Below, one piece after another: positions 44,498-53,755 of a DNA stretch of 64,000 bases. The DNA lies in assembly GCA_964491785.1 (NCBI GenBank), contig CAZBGS010000005.1, positions 1-64,000 on the forward strand, written 5' to 3'. The translations under genes and the position numbers were made by a program. The notes beneath the pieces were generated by a model. It was not told the DNA's origin, made no database searches, and saw nothing but the letters and a program-made list of their open reading frames with translations. The first letter of the stretch is position 1. Each line of letters begins with the position of its first letter. The DNA is from RZZS01 sp964491785. Lineage in GTDB: Bacteria > Pseudomonadota > Alphaproteobacteria > Micavibrionales > Micavibrionaceae.

Positions 44498-45673
44498 TTA
44501 TTCAGTCTGTTCAGCCAGACTCACTTTGCCGCCTGGATGGCGCTTCAGTCTTCCCGCCAGTTCCATTTCCAGCAGCAGGGACTGCACAACAGGAATAGTC
44601 AAATGACATGAGTGAATCAATTCGTCAACTGCAATCGGATTGAATGAAAGATTCTCAAGCAGGCTTTCCCTTGCCGCATCGGTATTATTTTCTTCAATCA
44701 CGTCAGTCACTTGAAGCTCATCATACGCGAAATGCGAAAAACTTTTTTCTTTCATGGTTTTTGTTGAATAACTGTCCAGCGCCTCGACGATATCTCCGGC
44801 CCTCTCGATCAGTGCCGCCCCGTCCCTGATAAGCCTGTTTGGCCCCTGCGCCCTCGGATCCAGCGGAAATCCGGGAACTGCGAAAACCTCTCTTCCCTGC
44901 TCCGCCGCCATTCTTGCTGTAATCAGCGAGCCGGAGCGAAGCGAAGCCTCCACAACCGCGACCCCTTCCGAGATGCCCGAAACAATGCGGTTGCGTCGCG
45001 GGAAATCCTGAGGCCGTGGAGTAAAGCCAAATGCATTTTCTGCTATTATCAGGCCCTCTTCCGCTATTGCTTCGTAAAGCCCCCGGTTCTCTTCCGGATA
45101 CACGATATTGATCCCGCCCGCAATTACAGCGATGGTTCCGCTGGCCAAAGCCCCCTGATGAGCCGAGGTATCGATTCCCCTCGCCATGCCCGAAACCACC
45201 GTAAACCCGGCCCTGCCCAGATCTTCCGCCAGTCTCATGGCAAACTTCCGCCCGTTGAACGAGGCGTTGCGCGCCCCTACAATCGCAACGCACCTTGAAT
45301 TCATCAGCTCCTTGCGCCCTTTCACGAACAAAACCGGCGGCGCATCCTCGCACGCTGACAGGGCAAGCGGATAACATTCGTCCTTGACCGTAACCATCTC
45401 GCCCCCGAAGGCCTTCAGCAGCTCGTATTCCCGCAGGATGACGCTTAAGGGCGGCGCCTCCAGCCTCTTCTTCCCGCCACCCTTGCTGGATAATTCCGGA
45501 AGCGCCTCGATTGCCGCCGCCGCGCTGCCATAGCGTTCGACCAGCCGGTAGAAAGTCATCGGCCCGACGTTATCTGTGCGGATCAGCCGCAGCCAGTCCA
45601 GCCTTTCAGCCAGATTCCCGGAAAAATGCCGCCCTTCGTTATCCGCCAGACTTTGCAGCTTGTCCGCCTTCAT
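44498..45673 (-). CDS. dprA: DNA-processing protein DprA (Smf)
   Basis: The 391-residue protein loads RecA onto incoming single-stranded DNA during natural transformation. A SAM-like N-terminal part (about 10-75) precedes the Rossmann-like core with VGARNASFNGR, GMARGIDTSAHQGAL and NRIVSGISEGVAVVEAS. A winged-helix C-terminal part (about 325-385) is typical of DprA. It overlaps plsY by 35 bases and is followed by topA, a gene order characteristic of Alphaproteobacteria. Its presence does not show that the strain is competent. Confidence 0.93.
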   Translation of the reverse strand: MKADKLQSLADNEGRHFSGNLAERLDWLRLIRTDNVGPMTFYRLVERYGSAAAAIEALPELSSKGGGKKRLEAPPLSVILREYELLKAFGGEMVTVKDECYPLALSACEDAPPVLFVKGRKELMNSRCVAIVGARNASFNGRKFAMRLAEDLGRAGFTVVSGMARGIDTSAHQGALASGTIAVIAGGINIVYPEENRGLYEAIAEEGLIIAENAFGFTPRPQDFPRRNRIVSGISEGVAVVEASLRSGSLITARMAAEQGREVFAVPGFPLDPRAQGPNRLIRDGAALIERAGDIVEALDSYSTKTMKEKSFSHFAYDELQVTDVIEENNTDAARESLLENLSFNPIAVDELIHSCHLTIPVVQSLLLEMELAGRLKRHPGGKVSLAEQTE

Positions 45674-46265
45674 TCTTCTTTCCTATTTTAGGTTCCTCGC
45701 CGCGAAGCAGGCGCAGGATATTATCTTTGTGACGCACCCAGACTATTGCTGAAATAATCACCGTAACCGCGGCTGGAAAAGAGCCATAGATAAAAAATGT
45801 GACGACCGGGGCAACAGCCATGGCGATAAGCGCAGCAAGAGACGATATCCTGAACATCACCGCCGCCCCGAGCCAGACCGCGCAGGCTATCAGCCCGGAA
45901 AGCGGAGCGGCTGCGACCAGAGTGCCCAGCGTGGTCGCCACACCCTTCCCCCCCTTGAACTTCAGCCATACGGGAAATATATGCCCGATCACTGCACCAA
46001 GCCCGGTAACCAGCGCCATATCGATATCGTAAAAGACATGAACCGCAAGAGCCGCGAAAGCGCCCTTGCCCCCGTCCAGGAATAGTGTGAGCGCCGCCAG
46101 CGGCTTGTTGCCGGTGCGCAGGACGTTCGTCGCCCCGATATTCCCCGAACCGATCCTGCGTATATCTCCATACCCCGCCAGGCGGCAGAGCACCAGCCCG
46201 AAAGGGACGGAACCGGTCAGATAGCCAAAAGCCACCAGAACGGGAATGGCAAAATATGTATCCAT
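45639..46265 (-). CDS. plsY: Glycerol-3-phosphate acyltransferase PlsY
   Basis: The 208-residue protein with five or so membrane segments catalyses acyl transfer from acyl-phosphate to glycerol-3-phosphate, the first step of phospholipid synthesis. Motifs are GSVPFG (about 19-24), GSGNIGATNVLRTG (about 39-52) and KFKGGKGVATTLG (about 104-116). It overlaps dprA by 35 bases and lies 32 bases after pyrB, so it probably shares a transcript with both. Confidence 0.92.
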   Translation of the reverse strand: MDTYFAIPVLVAFGYLTGSVPFGLVLCRLAGYGDIRRIGSGNIGATNVLRTGNKPLAALTLFLDGGKGAFAALAVHVFYDIDMALVTGLGAVIGHIFPVWLKFKGGKGVATTLGTLVAAAPLSGLIACAVWLGAAVMFRISSLAALIAMAVAPVVTFFIYGSFPAAVTVIISAIVWVRHKDNILRLLRGEEPKIGKKNEGGQAAKSGG

Positions 46266-46297
46266 GGCCGCTTATTAAAAAGGAAATGCAAATCCGG

Positions 46298-47236
46298 TCA
46301 ACAGGAAATAGTTGCCCGGTTACATATCAGCAGATCGAGAATCGCCATCCGCGTAGGCACTCCATTGGCGACCTGACGGTCGTAGAGAAAGCGGCTGCGA
46401 TCATCCGCCAGTTCGTCCGTGATCTGCAAACCACGCAGGAAAGGGCCGGGATCCAGCAGCACTGCATCTCGCCCCGCAAGCTCCAGCCGGTCATGCCGCA
46501 TGCCGAATCTCTCAAAATATTCGCTGTCGCTGATCGACATGCTATCCATGCGTTCTTTCTGGGGACGAATGGTCATGACGGCGTCGGCTCCGGGCAGACC
46601 TTCCTCCAGAGTATGGAATACCTCGACCCCTGATACCGGAAATGCGCCCGGCATAAGCGATTTCGGCCCAATCAGCCTGACTTTCACGCCCTTGCGCGTG
46701 AGCAAAATCATATTTGAATGTGCTACACGGCTATGGGCTATATCCCCGACTATCGCAACCGTAAGCCCTTCCAGGGCCCCGAAATGCTGCTTAAGCGTCA
46801 GAGCGTCCAGCAATGCCTGCGATGGATGCTCCCTTGCCGCGTCTCCGGCATTTATAACCGGGCATCTCACCATATCGCGAACCACCAGCGGCGCACCAGA
46901 CATCGAATGGCGGATAATGATCGCGTCCGGCTCCATCGCCCCCAGCGTCCTGATAGTATCCTCGAACGTCTCGCCTTTATTGAGAGAACTGGTTTTCGCG
47001 TCCCAGTGAACCACTCTCGCCCCCAGACGGCTCGCGGCAATATCGAAGGAAGTTCTGGTTCTGGTAGAATTTTCAAAAAACAAAATAAGAACAATTTTGT
47101 CCCTGAGCCGCCCGCTATCATAGTTCCCGCTCTCAAGCCCTTGCGCATAGTGCCCGGCCACCAGCAGAAAGCTGTCGATATCCTGATCGTCAAGATCGGA
47201 AATCCCGGTAAGATGCATGGCTGAAATGGCTGTCAT
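46298..47236 (-). CDS. pyrB: Aspartate carbamoyltransferase catalytic subunit
   Basis: The 312-residue enzyme condenses carbamoyl phosphate and aspartate in pyrimidine synthesis. The carbamoyl phosphate motif STRTRTSF begins at about residue 57; HPSQALLDALT and the C-terminal MTIRPQKERM and DPGPFLRG segments fit the family. It heads the order pyrB-plsY-dprA-topA. The pyrC gene that often sits between pyrB and plsY in relatives is absent here. Confidence 0.93.
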   Translation of the reverse strand: MTAISAMHLTGISDLDDQDIDSFLLVAGHYAQGLESGNYDSGRLRDKIVLILFFENSTRTRTSFDIAASRLGARVVHWDAKTSSLNKGETFEDTIRTLGAMEPDAIIIRHSMSGAPLVVRDMVRCPVINAGDAAREHPSQALLDALTLKQHFGALEGLTVAIVGDIAHSRVAHSNMILLTRKGVKVRLIGPKSLMPGAFPVSGVEVFHTLEEGLPGADAVMTIRPQKERMDSMSISDSEYFERFGMRHDRLELAGRDAVLLDPGPFLRGLQITDELADDRSRFLYDRQVANGVPTRMAILDLLICNRATISC

Positions 47237-47637
47237 GACGCGAATATGGCAGGACGCCTCCCTTCAAGGCAAGCCCCTATTCGACAACATCCCCCGAAAA
47301 TCACTGCCCTCGCCTGAAACATCAAGAAAAAATAAAGGGATGCCCTTGCCGGTCATCCCCTGATTAGTGTTTTTATGCTTGTCTGCATTGGCCGCGTTAG
47401 CTAGCACCCCCGAGTGCGGCCATACATCGCCGTTTGTCTTTACCAACCTTATAACCCTGCCCTGACAAAAAACTCAACATAAAACGGATCCTCTTTCACT
47501 AATTCCGTAGCAAGCCCCCTTTCTTTGAAAAACAAGGGATACAAAAAAATGGAAAAACATTTTATTTTGTTGCGTTTGCAAGCCGCCAGGTGCCATAAAC
47601 TGCTTTAAGCAGCAAACAATATCAATTACATCAGGCC
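47237..47637. other. Intergenic region between pyrB and pabB
   Basis: This is the divergent promoter region for pyrB and pabB. A hairpin-forming repeat (TGGCCGC at 47389-47395 paired with GCGGCCA at 47416-47422, 20-base loop) lies in the middle. A 60-codon open frame on the minus strand (47264-47446) has no supporting features. No promoter could be assigned with confidence. Confidence 0.4.
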
Positions 47638-49053
47638 ATGGCTTTGTTCGTTTACGCGTTAAAGTACAGAGAACCTATCAACGTTTTTGCCGCCTTGCGA
47701 GAGCTGCCGTACAGCCTGTTTTTCGATTCCGCGCTGCCCGAACACGACGCCAGCAGGTTCAGTTATATCGCCTTCATGCCCGAGGAAACCATCGAGGCCA
47801 TTAACGGCAAAATCACCATTACTTCCGGCAACGGGCAAGTTTCAGCCAGCGGCAATCCGTTTGCGATTCTAAAAGACCGTCTGGAACTGTACAGCCGCGA
47901 TACCGAATACCGTCTCAACATTCCTCCGTTCCAGGGGGGCGCCGCAGGCATGTTCGGCTACGATCTGGCAAGATATCTAGAAGAAATTCCCGAACTGACA
48001 CAGGAAAACGTGAATATGCCCGATATGGCCGTGGGCATCTACAACCAGATTGTAAGCTTCGATCACGACAAGAAAACCTCATATCTTGTAATTCAGGAAA
48101 AGGAAGAAAGCAGAGCTATTGCCCGGAAAGCCCATTTCCTCAATCTTCTTGGCGAATCGCCCGGCATTCCCGAACTGATAATCGGCGATTCCGAATGGAA
48201 GGCTAACGTCTCAAGAAATTCATACCTCGGAAAGGTCGAAAAGGTTCTGGAATACATCCGTGCGGGAGATATCTTTCAGGCTAATTTATCTCAAAGGTTC
48301 TCGGCGACGATGCCGGAAGGTTTCGACCCCTTTGCCCATTACTGCCATCTGCGAAAGGTCAACCCTGCGCCGTTCGCCTGCTTCATGAATTTTGGCGACA
48401 TCAAAATTTCTTCGGCTTCGCCCGAGCGTTTCATAAAAGTTCACGACAGGGCCGTGGAAACCAGGCCGATAAAAGGCACCCGCCCAAGACTTCCGGATCC
48501 CGGCATCGATCAGCTTTTCCGCAACGAACTGGAAAACAGCGATAAAGACCGGGCGGAAAACGCCATGATCGTCGACCTGCTGCGAAACGACCTTTCCAAA
48601 TGCTGCGAAGACCACAGCATCGACGTCCCGAGCCTTTTTGCCCTGGAAAGCTTCGCCAGCGTGCATCATCTGGTTTCCACCGTTACCGGAAGCCTCAGAA
48701 TCGACAAAAGTCCCGTCGATCTTCTGGAAGGATGCTTTCCCGGCGGTTCGATCACCGGCTGCCCCAAAGTAAGGGCGATGGAAATTATCGAGGAACTGGA
48801 ACCTGACCGCCGCGGCCCCTATTGCGGAGCACTCGGCCACATAGGATACAACGGCAACATGGACACCAGCATAACCATCCGTACTCTGGTATATAACGGT
48901 ACGGAAATTAGCTTCCAGACCGGCGGGGGAATAATCTATGACTCCGAGCCCGAAGCCGAATACCAGGAAACTTTCGACAAGGCCGAGGCGATATTCAACA
49001 GCTTCGAGATAGAAGAGCAGGAAAAACACACTGCCTCAGGAGAAAACCAATGA
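47638..49053 (+). CDS. pabB: Aminodeoxychorismate synthase component I
   Basis: The 471-residue chorismate-binding enzyme has IRAGDIFQANLSQRF and RPIKGTRPR. Its SITGCPKVRAMEIIEELEPDRRGPYCG stretch near the C-terminus is the chorismate-binding signature. I choose pabB over trpE because the operon continues with pabA and a class IV aminotransferase, the last step of 4-aminobenzoate synthesis. Its stop overlaps the next start (ATGA), so translation is coupled. Confidence 0.88.
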   Translation: MALFVYALKYREPINVFAALRELPYSLFFDSALPEHDASRFSYIAFMPEETIEAINGKITITSGNGQVSASGNPFAILKDRLELYSRDTEYRLNIPPFQGGAAGMFGYDLARYLEEIPELTQENVNMPDMAVGIYNQIVSFDHDKKTSYLVIQEKEESRAIARKAHFLNLLGESPGIPELIIGDSEWKANVSRNSYLGKVEKVLEYIRAGDIFQANLSQRFSATMPEGFDPFAHYCHLRKVNPAPFACFMNFGDIKISSASPERFIKVHDRAVETRPIKGTRPRLPDPGIDQLFRNELENSDKDRAENAMIVDLLRNDLSKCCEDHSIDVPSLFALESFASVHHLVSTVTGSLRIDKSPVDLLEGCFPGGSITGCPKVRAMEIIEELEPDRRGPYCGALGHIGYNGNMDTSITIRTLVYNGTEISFQTGGGIIYDSEPEAEYQETFDKAEAIFNSFEIEEQEKHTASGENQ

Positions 49054-49655
49054 TCCTACTGATAGATAACTATGATTCATTTGTCTACAATCTTGCCCGA
49101 TATGTAGGAATACTCGGCTGGCAGCGGCACGTCTTTCGCAACGACGATATTACTCTCGATGAAATCGCCAGCATGCGTCCCTCTGCCATTATCCTTTCTC
49201 CCGGCCCAGGCAAGCCGTCTGAAGCAGGGATTTGCACCGATCTTGTTCGCCGCTTCGGCCCCGAAATACCGATCCTTGGCGTATGCCTCGGCCATCAGTG
49301 CATCGGCGAGGCCTACGGCGGAAGAACCATACCAGCAAAGGTGCCGGTTCATGGTAAAACCAGCATGCTCGACCACCCCGGCAGAGGCATCTTCCTGGGC
49401 CTGCCCAACCCTTTGCGGGTAGCCCGCTATCACTCGCTGGTCACAGATCTACCCGCCAACTCCAGCCTGATGATCAACGCAGTAACTGAGGAAGGCGAGA
49501 TCATGGCGATCAGGCATTGCCAGTTCCCGGTTTACGGCATTCAGTTCCATCCGGAATCTGTGCTCACCGATTACGGCCTCGATATCATCCGCAATTTCAT
49601 TACCATGACCATGTACTGGAACCAGGGCGATCGACGTACCGCGCGGGTCGCATGA
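49050..49655 (+). CDS. pabA: Aminodeoxychorismate synthase glutamine amidotransferase component
   Basis: The 201-residue class I amidotransferase supplies ammonia to component I. The catalytic Cys is in GVCLGHQ (about 77-83) and the His/Glu pair in FHPES (about 163-167); ILSPGPGKP is also present. It is coupled to pabB by an overlap and to the aminotransferase gene by an ATGA overlap. The same protein may serve anthranilate synthase if no separate TrpG exists elsewhere. Confidence 0.9.
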   Translation: MILLIDNYDSFVYNLARYVGILGWQRHVFRNDDITLDEIASMRPSAIILSPGPGKPSEAGICTDLVRRFGPEIPILGVCLGHQCIGEAYGGRTIPAKVPVHGKTSMLDHPGRGIFLGLPNPLRVARYHSLVTDLPANSSLMINAVTEEGEIMAIRHCQFPVYGIQFHPESVLTDYGLDIIRNFITMTMYWNQGDRRTARVA

Positions 49656-50461
49656 TCGTCTGGATCGACGGAGAGCTGATTGACGCCAGCCAGCCCGTAC
49701 TAAAAGCCACGGACAGAGCGCTTCTCGGCGATGGCGTTTTTGATACGATGCTGGCCGTAAATGGCATCCCGGTTCATTGCCAGGCCCATATCTCGCGCCT
49801 GATCCGCCACGCCGCAATCCTTGGCATTACCCCGGCCTTCTACCGTTCGCAACTGCTCGAAGGCATCGATGCTATCCTTGCCGCAAACGGCCACACTTCG
49901 GGATATTACGCGGTAAAAACCGTAATCACCATGGGCCCCGGCGGCAGAGGTCTAGAATCCCCTCCATCGCCCGCCCCGGTTTGCCTGATAACGTCATCCC
50001 CGGCACCAGACCCTGCCAGCCTCGGCCCTGTTTCCGTGATCGTCTCCAGTACCACAAGGCGCAACGAATTTTCGCCCCTTTCCGGTTTGAAATCCCTGTC
50101 CTACGCCGATAACCGCCTCGCGCGGCAGGAAGCGCTGAAAAAAGGAGCTGAAGAAGCCCTGCTACTCAACACTTCAGACCGCGCGGCATGCGCCGCTTCG
50201 GGAAATATATTCCTTGAAATGAACGGCAAAATCGCCACCCCGCCACTTTGCGAGGGAACGATAGACGGAATAATCCGCCAGTCGCTTCTGGATAACCGCA
50301 AAGAGATCGAAGAGCGCCCGATTACCGCCGCAGATCTTGGAAGCTGCACCTCATTCTGGATAACGAACAGTATCGCAGGCATCCGCCCCGTCCGCTCGCT
50401 CGACGGCAGAATGCTGGAAATCAAACCTCTGACATGTCAGATCTGCGGCGCGAACACGTAG
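49652..50461 (+). CDS. pabC: Aminodeoxychorismate lyase / class IV aminotransferase
   Basis: The 269-residue PLP enzyme has WIDGELI and RALLGDGVFDTM at the N-terminus and Lys147 in GLKSLSYADN as the likely PLP lysine. The C-terminal CTSFWITNS fits fold-type IV. With pabB and pabA it completes 4-aminobenzoate formation for folate. The start at 49652 overlaps pabA by four bases; an upstream in-frame start lies inside pabA. The 3' end overlaps the convergent transporter gene by 25 bases. A branched-chain aminotransferase-like role is less likely given the operon. Confidence 0.85.
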   Translation: MIVWIDGELIDASQPVLKATDRALLGDGVFDTMLAVNGIPVHCQAHISRLIRHAAILGITPAFYRSQLLEGIDAILAANGHTSGYYAVKTVITMGPGGRGLESPPSPAPVCLITSSPAPDPASLGPVSVIVSSTTRRNEFSPLSGLKSLSYADNRLARQEALKKGAEEALLLNTSDRAACAASGNIFLEMNGKIATPPLCEGTIDGIIRQSLLDNRKEIEERPITAADLGSCTSFWITNSIAGIRPVRSLDGRMLEIKPLTCQICGANT

Positions 50462-51402
50462 TGTATTGCCAGAACCATCGCGACCGATACAGCAAGCCCA
50501 ACCATCATCTTAAGGAAGTCCTTGCCAATCAGGGGAAATACATAACCAAGATGATATGACGCCCTGTAGGTATGCGCGATTGCCATTTCCCTGCCCGTAA
50601 GCAACCCGACAAACACCCATGTCGTCGACATGGGAATATTGTTCATTTCCATGAAAAACAGCAACAGAAGCGCATAAACAAAGTCGATAATAGTCGCCGA
50701 GCGCATAAAACGCGCCCCGGTTTTTTCGATGACTATCCGCTGAATTTTTCCCCCATGACTCCAGAATATGAACCCGAGCCATGAAACAAGCACGGCAAGG
50801 CACACTGCCAGCATCCATCCCGGAAGCTCGCGAGGCAAAAATACCGCGATATTCGCCATGTCATGGCTCAGCCAGGAAGACCATAAAAATCCCGTAGAGC
50901 CCCATTGCAGCGTTCTCCACAAAGCCCGCTGCTCCTTTTTCACCATATTCCTTTTCTCATTGACCACGCGGGCTATCAAAAGCCAGAGAAGAAAAGCAAC
51001 GACCGCAGCCAGGCTGTACCCGATCAGGCTTTTCATTAGCATCTTCTCAAGAACCACTGTTGAGGCAAATGTAGAGAGAACAAGAAAGGTCGTTGAAACA
51101 GGTATACCCATACGGGTCAATAATACCAGCACCGCCGGCGCGGCGGCATGATACCATTGAATCTCCATGTAAGGTATTTTGTCCAGCCTGCCCCAGGATA
51201 TGTCGCCATTATTGATAATCCACCCGGCGACGATCGTTCCCACCATTACGATACTTGCCGCAAGCCATAGCCAGTACCACTTGAACACCCTGCTGTTGGA
51301 AGCGATGAATGTTCCCAAAGTCTGAACCGCATCATTACCTACAACCGAGTACGACGCCAGCAAGAAGCCGGCAATCGCGTAAAACATATGAATATCGATC
51401 AC
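50437..51402 (-). CDS. PiT-family-like phosphate transporter
   Basis: The protein of about 321 residues has about nine hydrophobic segments and duplicated family motifs: GNDAVQTLGTF near the N-terminus with GIPVSTT, and MSTTWVFVGLLTGRE in the second half. Such motifs are those of the PiT/PHO-4 inorganic phosphate transporters, though this protein is divergent and may move another anion. I start at a GTG (51402) with AAAGG just before it; the longest frame begins at a TTG (51429) that sits in a CCCCG/CGGGG hairpin, so I consider that less likely. It overlaps the convergent pabC by 25 bases. Confidence 0.75.
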   Translation of the reverse strand: MIDIHMFYAIAGFLLASYSVVGNDAVQTLGTFIASNSRVFKWYWLWLAASIVMVGTIVAGWIINNGDISWGRLDKIPYMEIQWYHAAAPAVLVLLTRMGIPVSTTFLVLSTFASTVVLEKMLMKSLIGYSLAAVVAFLLWLLIARVVNEKRNMVKKEQRALWRTLQWGSTGFLWSSWLSHDMANIAVFLPRELPGWMLAVCLAVLVSWLGFIFWSHGGKIQRIVIEKTGARFMRSATIIDFVYALLLLFFMEMNNIPMSTTWVFVGLLTGREMAIAHTYRASYHLGYVFPLIGKDFLKMMVGLAVSVAMVLAIHYVFAPQI

Positions 51403-51445
51403 ACCCGTACCTTTGTTTTTCCCCGTCAAATCGGGGTTACCTAAC

Positions 51446-51524
51446 TTTTACTCGCCTTCCTTAGCGAATGCGAGGATCCCATGACGCATGGCGCTCTTCA
51501 GCTTCGCCTCAGGAATGACACATT
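51446..51524. repeat. Degenerate copy of the dispersed hairpin element
   Basis: The right arm (51492-51520) reads TCATTCCTGAGGCGAAGC on the minus strand, close to the element at 40997-41072. The left arm (51462-51480, AGCGAATGCGAGGATCC) is more decayed. It lies between the PiT-like gene and pgsA. Confidence 0.45.
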
Positions 51525-51597
51525 TGACTAATCTGCTTAAAGAAATTCACTTGATTTGGCAAACAAATACGAACCCGACTTGCGAAAATCGGCTGTC

Positions 51598-52137
51598 TTA
51601 TCCGATATTTCTAAAACCGGTTTTGAGATAGTTCCAGCCGGTAATCACCGTCAGAACCGTAGCGACAAGCATCAGCAGATTGCCCGAGAGCAACCCCATG
51701 GGAACATACGGCCCGACTATCAGGATAGCTATGGCAAACATCTGGCTGGCCGTCTTCCATTTGGCCAGTTTCGTAACCGGCATCTTAATACCAAGAGGCC
51801 CGAGATACTCGCGCATCCCCGCCACCAAAAACTCTCTCATGAGTATTATCATCGGAAGCGCCAACCATACGCCAGGCAATCTATCGAATCCCGCCAGCAT
51901 AATGAACATCGCCGCGACAAAGATCTTGTCGGAAATCGGGTCGAGAAAAACTCCAAAAGGAGTAACGTTATTCATCTTCCTTGCCAGATAGCCGTCAAGC
52001 CAGTCGGTGAAAGCCGCGACAACATATATCCCCAAAGAAACCCATGCAGCCCCCTCTTCCCCTGTCATAAGCAAATAGAATATTACTGGCAGAAGAAATA
52101 GCCTGGAGATCGTCAGCAGGTTGGGAATATTGAACAC
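51598..52137 (-). CDS. pgsA: CDP-diacylglycerol-glycerol-3-phosphate 3-phosphatidyltransferase
   Basis: The 179-residue membrane enzyme makes phosphatidylglycerol phosphate. The CDP-alcohol phosphotransferase motif is intact: Asp45, Asp48-Gly49, Ala52-Arg53, Gly62, Asp66 and Asp70. Its NIPNLLTISR start is typical of PgsA. It has about four or five membrane segments. It sits close to uvrC in the same orientation, separated by a lipoprotein and a bactofilin gene. Confidence 0.92.
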   Translation of the reverse strand: MFNIPNLLTISRLFLLPVIFYLLMTGEEGAAWVSLGIYVVAAFTDWLDGYLARKMNNVTPFGVFLDPISDKIFVAAMFIMLAGFDRLPGVWLALPMIILMREFLVAGMREYLGPLGIKMPVTKLAKWKTASQMFAIAILIVGPYVPMGLLSGNLLMLVATVLTVITGWNYLKTGFRNIG

Positions 52138-52182
52138 TATTATCGTCTCCGGCCTTCGGTTATTCGTGAAAGAACCTGTACG

Positions 52183-52737
52183 CTAGTTCAACTGGGCAAG
52201 ATGCACGCCCGGAGAGCCCCTTCTGGAAACGATATTTTTTAGACATGAGGAAGCTTCCGCCTCACTGCCGTCTTTAAGTCTGGTTTCGAAGTGAAGCGCT
52301 TGCCTCGACATCACACTGCCATTATCGTCGGCGCTGAAATAAATATCGAGAACACAATCGCCGTTCATATATTGCCAGACTACTGCCGGTTCATCTCGCC
52401 TCTCCAGCCCGGGGGCCCTGAAAATGCCAATAATTTCGCTTCCGGTAAGTTCCAGTATTCTGGACGGATTGCTGGTGACCGCCTTGCCATAAGACCTCAT
52501 CTGCCAGTATGTCATACCGTTCCCGGCTCCGGATGCTGCCGCATCTTCGACCAGGGAACCGGTCGCAGCATAAGCGACCCCATGAACGCCGCCGACTCCC
52601 GTGTTGCAGCTTCCGACCAGCCCGAGCGCCATCCCGACGAAGGCCAGCACCAGAAACGACACCCTTGCGTTTACCAGAGCGGAAGCTTCGGCCAGGCCTG
52701 CTGCCTCCGCGCCGGTTATTGATTTTATATGTATCAT
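52183..52737 (-). CDS. Probable lipoprotein of unknown function next to bactofilin
   Basis: The 184-residue product has a hydrophobic segment (about 26-44) ending in LGLVGSC, a plausible lipobox. The rest may fold as a soluble envelope domain with VWQYMNGDCVLDIYF as a beta-rich core. Only 22 bases separate its start from the bactofilin stop, so the pair is probably cotranscribed. The start assignment is uncertain because of the long N-terminus before the hydrophobic segment. No family is recognised. Confidence 0.6.
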   Translation of the reverse strand: MIHIKSITGAEAAGLAEASALVNARVSFLVLAFVGMALGLVGSCNTGVGGVHGVAYAATGSLVEDAAASGAGNGMTYWQMRSYGKAVTSNPSRILELTGSEIIGIFRAPGLERRDEPAVVWQYMNGDCVLDIYFSADDNGSVMSRQALHFETRLKDGSEAEASSCLKNIVSRRGSPGVHLAQLN

Positions 52738-52759
52738 AGTTCCAGATTACCCGGACGGC

Positions 52760-53581
52760 TTATTCAGCCGCTGCAGCTGTCTTTTCCATGAATGGCAGAC
52801 CGTCGTCTTCCTGATGAACTGACGGCTCTCTGCGGCGGACAGGTGCTTCAGCGGCAGCCTTGCCCTTCGATTCAGTCTTGCGTGATTCGGAACGATCTCT
52901 GATCGGCCCGATCTTGCCATCCACCGTCGCTCCGGCTTCAACAGCCAGTTCGCGGTAGGCAATTGCTCCGGTAATCGAACCCGTCGACTTGATCGTCAAA
53001 CGTCCGGCAACAGTAAGATCGCCTTCGAAACGTCCGGCGATGGTTGCTTCCTCGATTTCCACAGTACCGTAGAAAACACCGGATTCAGCAATATCCAGAA
53101 CGCTTGCGCCCTTAAGCGTGGCCTCAACCTTGCCTTCGACGATCAGATGATCGCAGGCTTCGATTTCGCCGGAAAGGTTGATGCCTTCCCCAACGATAAG
53201 CTTGCGTCCCAGTCCGCTTGTCTCAGGCTGCGTCGCGGTGCTATGTGAAGCAGCGGAGTTGTTGCTGCCGCCGCTATATCCGGGGTAGCTGCTTGCGTAG
53301 CTGCCGGGAATGCGCGCTGAACCCGGAAGAGTTTGCATGCGCTGCATGTTAGCCGGAATCTCGGCGTGACGTTGATCGTGTCCGTGCTCGTGTTTTTCAT
53401 CAGCCTGAGTTGGTGTCATGGCTCTTTGTTCCTTCTGCTGGTTACTGTGTGTCATTGGAGTGCTTGCTTTCTCCGCGGCCATACGTGCGACCGGTGGAGT
53501 TACATTTTCACGTGCTCTGGTATTTGTCGTCGCCGCTTCTTTTTCAGAAGCCGGTTCTTCATCCCGCGGTCTGTGAAACAT
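52760..53581 (-). CDS. Bactofilin family cytoskeletal protein
   Basis: The 273-residue protein has a disordered Ala/Thr/Gln/His-rich N-terminus (1-120). A beta-helix core spans about 125-215 with the bactofilin pattern LIVGEGINLSGEI, HLIVEGKVEATLKG, FYGTVEIEEATIAGRFEGDL and ELAVEAGATVDGKIG. A charged tail ends it. Bactofilins polymerise into filaments that organise cell shape or wall synthesis. The N-terminal extension is longer than usual. Pairing with a lipoprotein suggests membrane anchoring. Confidence 0.88.
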   Translation of the reverse strand: MFHRPRDEEPASEKEAATTNTRARENVTPPVARMAAEKASTPMTHSNQQKEQRAMTPTQADEKHEHGHDQRHAEIPANMQRMQTLPGSARIPGSYASSYPGYSGGSNNSAASHSTATQPETSGLGRKLIVGEGINLSGEIEACDHLIVEGKVEATLKGASVLDIAESGVFYGTVEIEEATIAGRFEGDLTVAGRLTIKSTGSITGAIAYRELAVEAGATVDGKIGPIRDRSESRKTESKGKAAAEAPVRRREPSVHQEDDGLPFMEKTAAAAE

Positions 53582-53755
53582 GAAGGTTCTTCCTTATTTC
53601 CAAAATGTATATCGACTATACACAGGCACCTCTATACCACAGGCGCCTCCTGTACTTTACCCAAGTAAGTTTTGATTGACGGGAAGTTACCACGCGCCTT
53701 GACGCTTCGCAAGAAGACTTTTGTTAACAAGGCGAGGAAAATGCCACAACATATT

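Noticed and set aside
47264..47446. 60-codon minus-strand frame between pyrB and pabB
   Set aside because: No ribosome binding site, no recognised family and overlap with a hairpin; kept only as a note in the intergenic region.
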